This document shows, in pieces, positions 9,934 to 19,794 of a DNA stretch of 64,000 bases. A program made the translations under genes and the position numbers. Under the pieces are notes generated by a model. That model was given only the letters and a program-made list of their open reading frames with translations, had not been told where the DNA came from and did not search any database. The stretch lies in the NCBI GenBank assembly GCA_012934845.2, contig WNNJ02002966.1, forward strand, positions 154,933 to 218,932, given 5' to 3'. Every line of letters begins with the position of its first letter. The first letter of the stretch is position 1. The stretch is from Pomphorhynchus laevis. Taxonomy: Eukaryota > Acanthocephala > Palaeacanthocephala > Echinorhynchida > Pomphorhynchidae.

Positions 9934-12156
9934 CTACCATAATTTGCATTTACGTTCGGGATTCATTTTTGAGTTTAATGGACAGTCAAATGCTTGTGCG
10001 AATTCAATACTGTTTTGTAATGTACCAAGAACTCGAAGCCTGGCGTTACTATGTACATCATTCGTTTTTGAAAAATTTTCAGCACTCTCTCTTTTCATCG
10101 TACACCAAGTCTGAGCAAACCGAATAAAAAATAGTTGATCAGCCGAAAAATTATTAGTCATTTTCAAGGCATGCTGAATGCCGATCATTTGCTGAGAATG
10201 GTGAACCCACGCAGAATAAGCTAGAGTCAATCCGCCATTATCTGCCATATTTTCAGCTAAAGTGAGCTCAGAAGAATATTTCGACAAATTATCATATTGT
10301 CGCTTTAAACAGTCGATAATACTTTGATAAATCTTTCTGTTCTTTGAATTTTGAACTAACCATATATTTTCATGATAACGACCTTTATTATCAAAGTATC
10401 TACCATGTATATCAAATGCATGGGTAAGCTCATGTCCAACAATAAATCCTAGTGATGCAAAATTCAATGAATCGAGAACATTATCATGAAAGAAAAGTGG
10501 ATATTGCACTAATCCACCAGATATCACTATTTTATTTTTTCTAGCAGAAAAATACGCATTGGCCTCGTTTGAACTAAATATCCAATAGGGTAGCCAATTC
10601 ATGGACATTACAGACGATCGGATTCTTAGTATAGTTGATGCTAAATGGTTGCCTTTTAAAATGTTGTACACATTTTTATAATTAAGAATTTCTCTTGTAG
10701 ACCAATAAGGTCCAATTCGACGTTGAGGCCACCATAAATCAAGATGCATGTCATGCACTTTTTGCTCTGCTCTACTCGCATCTCTTGAATAAGCCAGCCA
10801 TTTTACCCTGGGCAAAATTGTAATAATTAAAGTGTCATATATGCTTCGCACTAACTGGTAAGGTTTTATTAGAAGGTCTTTTCTTAGCTGTTCCTTCCTA
10901 ATTTGACTTGTAACCGAAGGCAACAGTTCATCGACAAGTCGAGTGCATATGATCCAAGTAGGTCGTCGAACTCTACGGCCGTATACTTGTCTTGATACTT
11001 CCTTTCGAAGTTCTGATAGCTTAGAATGTCCTAAGAATTCAGACATTTTGTCAATTACGGAAACATATACATAAAGAACAACTATCTCTGTACTCTGCAT
11101 GGAAAGCATAGATAGAATATCTATTACACATCTATCAGCTTTGATTTTAATCTTTTTATGGTTTAGAAAAGGATAGAGCTTTCGCACAATGCGTTCAGCA
11201 TCAATTATAGTGTTCAGGGTTCGTTGTTGTTCTGAATTAGCTACCCTGTCGAAAAGATTTATAATTGACATTGTGCGTTGACGACAGCTTGAACGTCGCA
11301 TTTCTGACAATACCTTCATGTCCAGGTCGATAATTCCGTATAGCAAAGAGTTAAAGTTAAGTGAGGTATTGTTCAATTCGCAGTTAACAGTATTTAATTT
11401 TAAAAAGTAAATCATGCAGGAAAAGTAATTTTTGAAAACGGAAGGAACGTGTGAAAATGATAATTGACCTAGTTTATTTTTGTAAAACAATTCAGGAATC
11501 AGTTGAAATTGGGATCTCTGCAATATGACTGTATTTGCATTTCGTTGAAATTTGAAAAAAATGTGCATGCCAAGGAGATGAGCACCGGTAAAGAGACGAG
11601 AAAGATCTGGATTTGATGATACCAATCCATAATGAAAAGGTAACGGACCGAGCAAATTCTTTAATTCGTCAATAAAGCTTGCCCACTTTGCCACGCTTAA
11701 AAAATTATCCGCTTGGGTTATACATTGCTCTAGTAGGGAGACGGCAAGCAGTTGAGGCGGCGGTAATTCGGTTGCGTTTACAGTTGTAATTTTAATCAGA
11801 GCACTAAATACTTGACGAAGATTTATATGATATGCTGTTTGAAATTGGCTAATCGATGATTCGTGAGGAGGAAGGAAAGCTTTACGTATCCAATTTCCAC
11901 ATGAAAACTGGTAAAAATCGTCGCATGGGTGTGTTGAATAATCAATGAATTCATGCAATTCCTTGAGAATCCGAATGCATGAAATATGTTCGCATTTATA
12001 GGGGATCAATGCGGATCTTCGACGAAACAGAAGCAGCAAGCAAAGAGAAGAGCAGAGCAGACATCCATTGACAAGTACAAATACACGATATTTATTAAGT
12101 ACTTTCTTTTTTCTGTTTGAAGATTTTGAAATACTTGCAGAAACAATGCCAACCAT
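9934..12156 (-). CDS. M13 family zinc metallopeptidase (neprilysin/ECE-like)
   Basis: An uninterrupted 740-aa ORF of typical M13 length. A short basic cytoplasmic tail is followed by one hydrophobic segment (about residues 25-44), predicting a type II membrane protein with an extracellular catalytic domain. Conserved elements, in order: NAYF substrate-binding motif (Asn533), zinc site HELTH (His575, Glu576, His579), third zinc ligand in ENMAD (Glu635, with Asp639), HSNARLRVLG near the C-terminus, and a terminal CKLW corresponding to the family's Cys-x-x-Trp end. Family members cleave small bioactive peptides at the cell surface. All catalytic residues are present, so it looks functional. It has no introns, unlike the Cdc20 gene in this window; a retrocopy origin or an intron-poor lineage are both possible. 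The ATG at 12156 is the first that includes the full anchor. Confidence 0.93.
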   Translation of the reverse strand: MVGIVSASISKSSNRKKKVLNKYRVFVLVNGCLLCSSLCLLLLFRRRSALIPYKCEHISCIRILKELHEFIDYSTHPCDDFYQFSCGNWIRKAFLPPHESSISQFQTAYHINLRQVFSALIKITTVNATELPPPQLLAVSLLEQCITQADNFLSVAKWASFIDELKNLLGPLPFHYGLVSSNPDLSRLFTGAHLLGMHIFFKFQRNANTVILQRSQFQLIPELFYKNKLGQLSFSHVPSVFKNYFSCMIYFLKLNTVNCELNNTSLNFNSLLYGIIDLDMKVLSEMRRSSCRQRTMSIINLFDRVANSEQQRTLNTIIDAERIVRKLYPFLNHKKIKIKADRCVIDILSMLSMQSTEIVVLYVYVSVIDKMSEFLGHSKLSELRKEVSRQVYGRRVRRPTWIICTRLVDELLPSVTSQIRKEQLRKDLLIKPYQLVRSIYDTLIITILPRVKWLAYSRDASRAEQKVHDMHLDLWWPQRRIGPYWSTREILNYKNVYNILKGNHLASTILRIRSSVMSMNWLPYWIFSSNEANAYFSARKNKIVISGGLVQYPLFFHDNVLDSLNFASLGFIVGHELTHAFDIHGRYFDNKGRYHENIWLVQNSKNRKIYQSIIDCLKRQYDNLSKYSSELTLAENMADNGGLTLAYSAWVHHSQQMIGIQHALKMTNNFSADQLFFIRFAQTWCTMKRESAENFSKTNDVHSNARLRVLGTLQNSIEFAQAFDCPLNSKMNPERKCKLW

Positions 12157-12949
12157 CTTAGCTGAAATTCAAAATTCAATTAACAGTCACCACCTGCATT
12201 TGGCGCCATTTTACAATCCTTATGAAGAGAATTGAACAATTTTGATTTATCAAAAACGAATCTTTCTTGAGTGATGAAGGGATTTAATTTTTTTGTGTTC
12301 ATAAAGAAAGCAAAGAACACTCTGCAATTGTTCGAAATGAACACTAAAACTATGCGAATTGCCAAAATGTCAAAAGAATGACCAAGTTATTTTTGACTGT
12401 GACATTTAATTCTATTACACGAATGTTAAATATTAATGGGATCAGACTAATGTCATCTTTTTTCGCGCTAAAATAGTGCCTTAACCCTAATGATAAAGTT
12501 AGAAGCTCGAGCATCCTCGGAAATTTTGGAGATGACTAGGGAACGTCTTCTCAGTAGTGTTCCAGACTGATTTCACTGGAAAGAAACCTCGGTATAGGTA
12601 GAGATGATAAATCTCAAAGCTTGTTGTTGAACGCATCGCAATATTTAAAAGGGAGCTTTTGTTCGACATTAAAGATGGCGATGCCTTAAGTGAACTGATT
12701 CACCGACTGCCTTTACGACGAGTTGTTACAACTTGAAGGTGCTGACCAGGCGGAAATATTAAATGCCTACATTTTGAAAAATGTACATTCAAGTAGCCTA
12801 AAAATTCGAAACTCGAAGATAATTCAACTATTGCAGTCAACCAAGTCATGAATGTATTAAAATAGTACTCTGGTCACACGACAGTTTAGAAACGCAGTAG
12901 TTAGAAATTATCATCGGTCTAAAATATTTTTGACCATGCTAGTAACAAA
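12157..12949. other. Upstream region of the M13 gene; no gene recognised
   Basis: This is the 5' side of the minus-strand peptidase gene and should hold its promoter, but I see no clear TATA or initiator arrangement. From about 12480 the base composition becomes less AT-rich, and it may hold a decayed 5' part of LINE copy C; the resemblance is too weak to mark. Confidence 0.4.
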
Positions 12950-13068
12950 AATATGCACGTCGGAGCATTCAAAGGATTTCCATTGCTGCAATTCAACAGC
13001 GGATTTTTCTGGGAAGTCAACTATTTCTCAAGGCGAAGTAAGTATTCCTTCTGAAAAAGATTCTGGAA

Positions 13069-14136
13069 ATGGCAAGGTTAGTGTTTTTTTGTTTGTCTAA
13101 ACATAGTGTGAATGATCACCTACCTCCTGTTCCTAAACTAGCACATTTATGTGTAATAAAAGCAACAAAACCTATTCAAAAACACGCCTTATTTGGCACG
13201 TTCCTTCGAGATTTCGCCATGATTACTAGGAATAGAGTTTTATTTAACTCTGTTGAAACCCTCGAGAGTACACTCAGGGTCTCCTTTGCTAATGGTGACA
13301 TACTCGAGGATTACAGAAAATTCTTTTCCAATAATCTATCTACTATTGGTACTATAACTATTCTGCCGCTAAGATGTACTTTAAAAATTTCTAATTTTCC
13401 TTCGTTTAATTCTAACGATGATATTGATCAATTAAAAAACAGTTCAAACTTTCTTCAATCAGACGGGTACTGGGTAAAGGCGGTGACCGCTCCCAGTTGC
13501 CTTTGCTGAGACAGATCTAGACAACGGGCACATTCTTGCCGCTTCAACAGTTAATCCCTTTTTGGGATTCAATCTGAAATTCTTGCTGATTAGTGAGGAC
13601 ACCCTCACCTACCCTCATTGCCAAAAATGTCACGGCTGGGGGCACTGGTCCTCCACCTGTTCTAATTCGTCTGTTTGTGGTGTTTGTGGCAAGGGTGGCT
13701 GCCCGCACCCGGCTAGCAACGACAAATACCTTGCCACACCTTATTGTGTCAACTGTGGGGGAGTGCACCCCGCTTGGTCGAAAAAATGCACCCTGCTTAA
13801 AGCCTACAGACAGAGATTTTCTAAGCCGATTACGAAATCGTACGCTGCTGCCGCTCCAGATCGGATGTCAAATAATGACATTATACATCTTCTGACTAAC
13901 CAGAAGATGATTATTAGTGAACTACAAGCTCTTTTATGCCACTCGTCTCTTCTCTCGTGGGCACGCCCACGGTGGCACCAGTTCCAGCCGATTTGTTGCA
14001 TACCCCCCGCACTAAGAAGCGTGGCGGGTCTGCTCAGTCCGTTCCTCCTCTCAAGATCGGAAAATTGTTGAAGTCTAAGGCCTCCTCGGGAAATGAAGAT
14101 ACTGCCTTGGGGGGGTCCGACCCTGGATGGTGCTAG
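13069..14136 (+). pseudogene. LINE copy C ORF1 (CCHC zinc-knuckle protein), broken
   Basis: Two open stretches in different frames cover it. 13069-13509 gives 146 aa of the N-terminal/central domain, and 13562-14071 gives the knuckle region. The latter contains CQKCHGWGHWSSTC, a second pair CGVCGKGGCPH and CVNCGGVHPAWSKKC: the three-knuckle arrangement typical of arthropod Jockey/R1-type ORF1 proteins. These proteins bind element RNA. The frame changes near 13505-13560 and again near 14070, so no single protein is made. Confidence 0.75.
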
Positions 14137-14208
14137 TGTCAAAGGGGATAACTCTCTTGCACCTAGCTCTGTCTAGGTTGGCATCCCCCTTCCAACTAAT
14201 TTAACACA

Positions 14209-16110
14209 ATGGTGAGTAAGCCTGAGCCTCTTTCACTGAATATTCTTCAGTGGAATTCGGGATGTGCTTCTGCCCTTAGATTTTTATCTGGAAGAGACGC
14301 AGATTTTATAGTCCTTCAGGAGACGCGGTCTATCCGTATCCCCCAGGACATTACTCGATTAATCCCTAAGCACATATATTCCAACTTTACTCCGTACATA
14401 ACCCCGCCTCATTCCTCTTCTTCTCAAGGACTTTTGACCTTAGTTAAGTGCTCTTTAAGATTTTCCCTCTTGCTAAATTACTCTTGTCCAGCCCTGTCTT
14501 GTCTAGTAGTGTCACTCGTTAAGAACGATAAACGCATCAGTCTTGCCAACGTTTACATTCGTCCAGGGGAGATTCACAAGAACCGTGACCTTCTTGATGG
14601 GATTATTGACGGCGGATATGACATGGTACTAGGTGACTTCAACGACAGAACTGGTCGTTGGATTAATGCAGCCCTCCGCAGAGCCAGAAACGGTTATCTT
14701 ATTCATAAACCACCGTCCCCAACCTTTCATTGAACATTAACGAATTAACTCCTCGACTTACTATTGTTACATGAGAGGTGGTTGTTTATACCCCTTTGAC
14801 GGAGCAATCGCGTCAACATTTGTCCACCTCTCATGATTTAATTCGTTGGCGGATAGAGGAGGATACACTGCTATAAAGGTCGAGTTTTCAGTTCCACTCC
14901 GACAATACTCAAGGTCCTAGCTAGACTACTTAACCTCCCTTCTCTCTCTTCTTCTGCCAAACAGACTCTCGAACGAATACTGGCGCACCAGATACTAGTT
15001 ACAGCTGAGTAGGGATAGGGCGAGTATCGCTCGTCTTAACCCTTCTCAGTTTTCCTTCTGGAAGATATTCAAGAAGAAGTTTATTTGCTGGAGGGATAGG
15101 GCTGTGGAGTGGATCGGTAGTATAGGCCTTGACAAAGTTTTGGAGGAGTCACTAGTCCTACATAATTATGGAGCCACTCAATCACTGCAACCAATCCCAC
15201 TCTGGGGAGACTTCAGGAGTAGAGACTTATCTGTGCTAGATATTATCAAGGCCTGGGAGCCTCTACAGGGCACCTCCAAATCCGTCGCTCCACTATCTTC
15301 TCGTGTATGTCAGCTTTTGACAGCTGATCAAAGGAGGGAGGTGGCCGTCACAATGCTATTAGCCACCCCACCCGATGTGGCCGGCATCAACATTAGCAAG
15401 AGAATTTTTATTCCAAAAAAGCATCCGGTCTCTTGTCCTACAGACCTGCGGCCCATTTAGATTTAAAATTCCCTCGTTTCGATCTACGAAAAAGCGCTTG
15501 CGCGTAGAATCCGCGATCATCTAAGTAAGCGAAATTTAATCCCACCTGGTTTCCATGGGTTTGTCAAAAGTCGCTCGAACCATTCAGCATTAGTGACATC
15601 AGTCATTTCTTTTTAAGATTAAAATACCACTTACCCAAGTCCAATCTTATTCTAAACTCCGCTAAATCGGAGGTGGTTGTCTTTCATGGCTCCCCTGCGA
15701 CGAAGCAAAAACTTAAGAGACTAGCACTCTTTGCGCTCTCTTCCATATTTACCTCTGAACCACTACCTACCTTCACAAGTCGAGTAAAATACTTGGGATT
15801 CACCGTTTCGGTGAACTGGTTGGCGAAAGCCGACCTGGATAGACTCAAACGTATGCTGAAGAGAGCTAGTTGGGCTCTGAAACGGGCTCAGCATCTGTCA
15901 TTGAAAGGGAAAATCCAAGTGCGCCTTTGGGGTACCTGGGCTATCTCGGGATTAGTCTTCTTCTCTAGAGGACGTCCCCCAGAGCAAAGACTAAGGTTTC
16001 TGAAGCTCCTTGTCTCGCGCTTACCCAGCATCGTCCGCACCGATTGGATTCTTCGGGGGGTGAAAGACTCCGGGTGGTTCAATCGGAAAGCGGCGTGCTT
16101 GATTGGTTGA
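14209..16110 (+). pseudogene. LINE copy C ORF2 (APE endonuclease + RT), internally deleted
   Basis: 14209-14733 encodes an open APE endonuclease (SLNILQWNSG, VLQETRS, LANVYIRPGE, MVLGDFNDRTG) starting at an ATG about 70 bp after ORF1. 15104-15460 and 15673-16110 encode the N-terminal RT region and the RT thumb/C-terminus (VKYLGFTVSVNW, LKRAQHLSLKGKIQVRLWGTWAISGL). The palm with motifs A to C is missing through a deletion near 15575. A stop at 14731-14733 already ends the endonuclease reading frame. It would normally supply nicking and target-primed reverse transcription. Confidence 0.82.
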
Positions 16111-16291
16111 GGGGGGGGCTAGATCCTCATGGATTTGAGGCCTTCATAATGAGAAGAAGTGTTAAGAAGTATAGAAGAGTATTATGTTCTCGCTTCAACT
16201 TATTTTTTGTTTAATTTTTTACTTATCCATGTATATGTATCTTGTGTTCCTTATTTTTATTAAAAAAATATTTATTTATTTATTTATTTAA

Positions 16292-16834
16292 AATATTTTC
16301 ATTTTATAAAATAAAATGTATGTTTGATAAAATGAATGTTATTAAAATATACCAATTTGTTGACTAGCCAAAATATAAATTCAACAATCAAACGGTAGTA
16401 AATTTTACGTTAGGTATTAAAAGTAACATTTAAGTTGTGAGCAGTACATCTATAGATGTTATATACGCTACAGATGTTATGTTATCTTCTGTGATATCCT
16501 GTTATCTCCCCACTCTTCGTTTATCGTTGATAACATGCTTACCGCGACGTCTGGTTACTAAGAATGTTATTGTAAGTCCAATAATAAGAACTGTTATCAA
16601 AAGTGCGACAGAAGACATTATGATCAAAGCCAATCTAATCGTTCTACGTATAAAATATTTAATATTTAATTAATATATTAATATTAATAATAATATTTTA
16701 ATAAAAACACGTATAAGGATGTTGACTGAAGGCTTCGAAAATTGACTTCAATGACTTCTACAATTTGTTTGCAGAAATAATAAAAACGTTGAACAAGATT
16801 TTCAACAATGAATTTAATTCATTTGCATTCTTGT
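16292..16834. other. AT-rich spacer
   Basis: No gene or repeat recognised. A stretch that is open at 16437-16673 has no family features. Confidence 0.45.
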
Positions 16835-17110
16835 CGAATGCTTACCCATTCACCTAAAACTTTACAGCAAAACGTAATCAATCAAGCTTTAACAGAATTT
16901 CCAGCTGCCTATATTTTATTATTTTATAATAATATATCCCAACTGCTTTGAAATATAGTCTTACCGCTTAAAAGCTTAAAATAGAAGTGACCAAATGCTC
17001 ATCTATTTTTATATTCGAATTACATCATTAAATAAATCATTAAAAAGTTCATTTTTAAAATAATAAATTTCTATTTTGAACTATTATTATTATTCTAATA
17101 ATAATAGTTC
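16835..17110. repeat. Inverted partial copy of the flanking direct repeat
   Basis: 16835-17065 is the reverse complement of about 17297-17510 (shared landmarks: GAATGCTTACCCATTCACCT, AATTTCCAGCTGCC, GTCTTACCGCTTAAAAGCTT). It ends in a palindrome, GAACTATTATTATTA plus complement, at about 17077-17110. Part of the repeat start is missing in this inverted copy, and it has more substitutions than the direct repeats have between themselves. Confidence 0.75.
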
Positions 17111-18371
17111 ATTTTTGTGATCCTGATGATATCAGGATCTATTGAAATATTGTAATTTTTTTAAATAAAGGGAAATATTTCCTTATTTGTTCCAGTAAAA
17201 TACTATATAATCGAAAATGGAAGGAGATTATAGGTTTAGTGTGTATTATTAAAAGTACATTTTCAAACTAAAGTTATATAAAAAACCTTATAACGTTTTA
17301 AAAAAGAACTTTTTAATGATTTATTCAATGATGTAATTCGAATATAAAAATAGATGAGCATTTGATCACTTCTATTTTAAGCTTTTAAGCGGTAAGACTA
17401 TATTTCAAAGCAGTTGGGATATGTTATTATTATAAAATAATAAAATATAGGCAGCTGGAAATTCTCTTAAAGCTTGCTTTACTAGGTGAATGGGTAAGCA
17501 TTCACCTAATAAAGATTTAAAAAATAAATTAAAATTCAATATTTATAATTTCAAATAATTATATATATTTATATTTGATAAATATAAATCAAAATTACGC
17601 AAAATTTATTATGCAAGCCAGATAATCGGACGTTATTATCAATAAAAAATAAGTATGAGCATAAAAACTTATAATTTAAATATCAATTTTATTTAAAGAC
17701 TAAGATAGATAACAATGAGCAACGATTATTATTAAAAACTATCCATATGCACGAGCTTTATGGAATAGTACTGTAATAGTACTATTACAGTATAATAGTA
17801 TTATTATAGTATGTAATATGGGATATATATTGTAAATAAAAATCTAACAATAATTTTATTTAAGAAATATGCTCATTCTGGCCTATTTTTATTTATTTTT
17901 ATTACAAGGCCATGATGAAAATAAATTGATTTTATTATTGTATTTCGCTAATTCCTAGAATAATTCTTTAGAATATTTTCAAACAAAATTGAGAGAGTAT
18001 TTTTAAAACAAAATTCTTTTCATTTTTTTTGAAAATATTCTGAAGGTGTGTTAATAGGAACTAGCGCAATACAATAATAAAATCAATTTATTTTCCTCTA
18101 TGTTAATGTGATTAAAATAAGTTAAATGATTTTACGAATCTAAAATATTAAAGTTATTATTGCTCTTGCAATATTAAATATATAAATATTTATACTTGAT
18201 AAATATAAATCAAAATTACGCAAAATTTAAAATTATTACAATCTTATTATAAAAATACTCCAATATAGATTTATTTATAACTAATTATAAACATTACTAA
18301 TGAAAAATAAATATATAATTAAGCAAATTTGATTTGAATTATCAAATTTATATTGTTATATATTATATTTA
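17096..18371 (+). repeat. Left 1,276-bp direct repeat of the RT/endonuclease element
   Basis: This repeat matches 21801-23076 at a constant offset of 4,705 bases from end to end. I saw no indel and no clear substitution. It contains several internal inverted repeats: GATCCTGAT/ATCAGGATC near 17118-17140, and a long one pairing about 17910-18000 with about 18030-18110 through GATTTTATTATTG. There is no coding sequence. Identity of this kind means both copies arose recently, as terminal repeats of one insertion or by tandem arrangement of two insertions. Confidence 0.85.
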
Positions 18372-18430
18372 AATTGAAAATAAATTGATTTTATTATTGT
18401 TAAAAAAGTTTATGATAAAATAACATACAT

Positions 18431-18661
18431 TTGAGATCTAAAGTAAATACAATTGTAATCAGGTATTACGAAATTGTCTTCTTTGCTTTATATTCAAATT
18501 ACAATAAAATAACATACAAACTCAGGACAAAGAATAAACTACAAAGAACTCAGGTTATTAACGGAAATAACAGTACACTGTTTCCACGAAGCCGTACGCC
18601 AAGGGTACGTCCCAGGGTGCGCAGTATTAAACAGATCTACAAGGAATTTTACAGGCAGTGA
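18431..18661 (+). CDS. Small ORF upstream of, and in frame with, the RT gene
   Basis: It encodes 76 aa ending RPRVRSIKQIYKEFYRQ, with a basic Arg/Lys-rich C-terminal half. Its TGA stop is followed directly by the ATG of the next ORF in the same frame (CAGTGAATGG). That geometry allows read-through or reinitiation. Alternatively the stop may be a mutation that split a longer N-terminus, or the ORF may simply be 5' UTR. I do not recognise a domain. Confidence 0.35.
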   Translation: MRSKVNTIVIRYYEIVFFALYSNYNKITYKLRTKNKLQRTQVINGNNSTLFPRSRTPRVRPRVRSIKQIYKEFYRQ

Positions 18662-19768
18662 ATGGCACGGGGTAAACCGAGTTCTGAGCTAAAGTGTTGT
18701 ACATGTAACGGTCAGGCTGCCAAATGCAAGGGTTGCAGGTGCGCAAGGGAAATGAGGCCATGTATTAACTGTTCTGCACCTGGATGCTGCAACAAAGTTG
18801 GGAGTGATTCGCAACATATAAATAGAGTGAATAGAAACTCCATGACAATCGAGCCATCCCCCCAGCAATCGGATATCACAATTGAAGTATCAAAAGAAAC
18901 GATTATGCATGAAATTTATGTAAATGTAATACAATGGAGACCTGACGCGTTTAGTTTACCGAAATGCTCTGCGAGCAATCTTTTTATTGACATGCTGGCT
19001 GAATTTTATCACGCGGCCATTAATATCGCACTTCCTGACAAAAACGTTTTAAAAGTCGCGATAGTGTTCGTCAGATGCGTTTTACAGCAAATCCCTTCCC
19101 GGAAAATAAAAGCGATCCGTCAAACTTTAGAAAGGAGATTACAACTCTGGAAAAATGGAAGCTTCTTAGAACTTTTTCAGGAAGCAAGTATACTACAAAC
19201 ACGTTCAAAAATTACGAAAAACACATCAACATCCATGGATTGGAAACGAAGATATTGTCGATTGGTATCAAGCGGAAAGATTAATGCCGCAACTTCCGTC
19301 CTCGAGGAAAGCGACTGCACGGCGACGCTTCGACCAGATCACATTATTGATGGATTAACAGTGAAGGAACTCTTGATAAATTTACATCCTCCCGCAACAC
19401 AACCACAATCACCGCTTTTACTCAATCACTTATTTCCCGGAGCGAAAAAGCATCACCCTACACTGTTTCTCGATATCGAAGCGGATGACATCATTCGCTC
19501 GTCTAAGCGTACTACAGGTGGTGCAGGCCCGTCCGGCCTTGACGCTTTGACGTGGAGGCGCATGTTGAACTCCTTCGGCCATCATTCACGAGGGTTAGCA
19601 GATGCGCTTGCAAAATTTGCAATTCACCTTGCAACAACAAAAGTTTCTCCTGATACCCTGGAGGCATTTGTGGCATGTAGGCTAGTCGCTATCCCGAAGA
19701 AAGCCCATGGAATACGCCCCATTGGGGTAGCGATGTCAGTCGTAGAATCATATGCAAAACGATTCTAA
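18662..19768 (+). CDS. Reverse transcriptase N-terminal part with Cys-rich cluster
   Basis: 368 aa. Residues about 12-45 form a dense cysteine cluster (CCTCN, CKGCRC, CINC, GCC), likely zinc-binding. Residues about 285-365 are the RT fingers: GGAGPSGLDALTWRRML and a segment with RLVAIPKKAHGIRPIGVAMS. This combination matches a widespread group of invertebrate RTs whose C-terminus carries a restriction-like endonuclease. The palm continues in the next ORF in another frame, so the element has about one break between the two parts. If whole, the protein would copy element RNA at a nicked target. Otherwise well conserved, it looks young. Confidence 0.75.
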   Translation: MARGKPSSELKCCTCNGQAAKCKGCRCAREMRPCINCSAPGCCNKVGSDSQHINRVNRNSMTIEPSPQQSDITIEVSKETIMHEIYVNVIQWRPDAFSLPKCSASNLFIDMLAEFYHAAINIALPDKNVLKVAIVFVRCVLQQIPSRKIKAIRQTLERRLQLWKNGSFLELFQEASILQTRSKITKNTSTSMDWKRRYCRLVSSGKINAATSVLEESDCTATLRPDHIIDGLTVKELLINLHPPATQPQSPLLLNHLFPGAKKHHPTLFLDIEADDIIRSSKRTTGGAGPSGLDALTWRRMLNSFGHHSRGLADALAKFAIHLATTKVSPDTLEAFVACRLVAIPKKAHGIRPIGVAMSVVESYAKRF

Positions 19769-19794
19769 ATCACATAAAATCCGATATACAAGAT

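Larger units (their letters stand above)
12950..16291 (+). mobile_element. APE-type LINE, copy C, with TTTA-repeat tail
   Basis: The most complete copy for ORF1 and for both ends of ORF2. ORF1 (about 12950-14140) with zinc knuckles is followed by ORF2 (14209-16110) and a 3' UTR ending in an A/T tail of TTTA units (about 16262-16291). Compared with copies B and D, a segment between about 15575 and 15590 has been deleted. It removes roughly 400 bp of the RT palm, including the YADD motif. A second, smaller deletion lies near 14875. The element is therefore immobile, although long stretches remain open. Confidence 0.85.

Noticed and set aside
12180-12365. 61-aa minus-strand ORF just upstream of the M13 gene
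   Set aside because: No domain, no signal, weak context. It more likely lies in the 5' region of the peptidase gene.
17104-17160. CTGATGA at 17123 (and 21828) in the direct repeat as a hammerhead
   Set aside because: It is part of the palindrome GATCCTGAT/ATCAGGATC. No stem II/GAAA arrangement fits.
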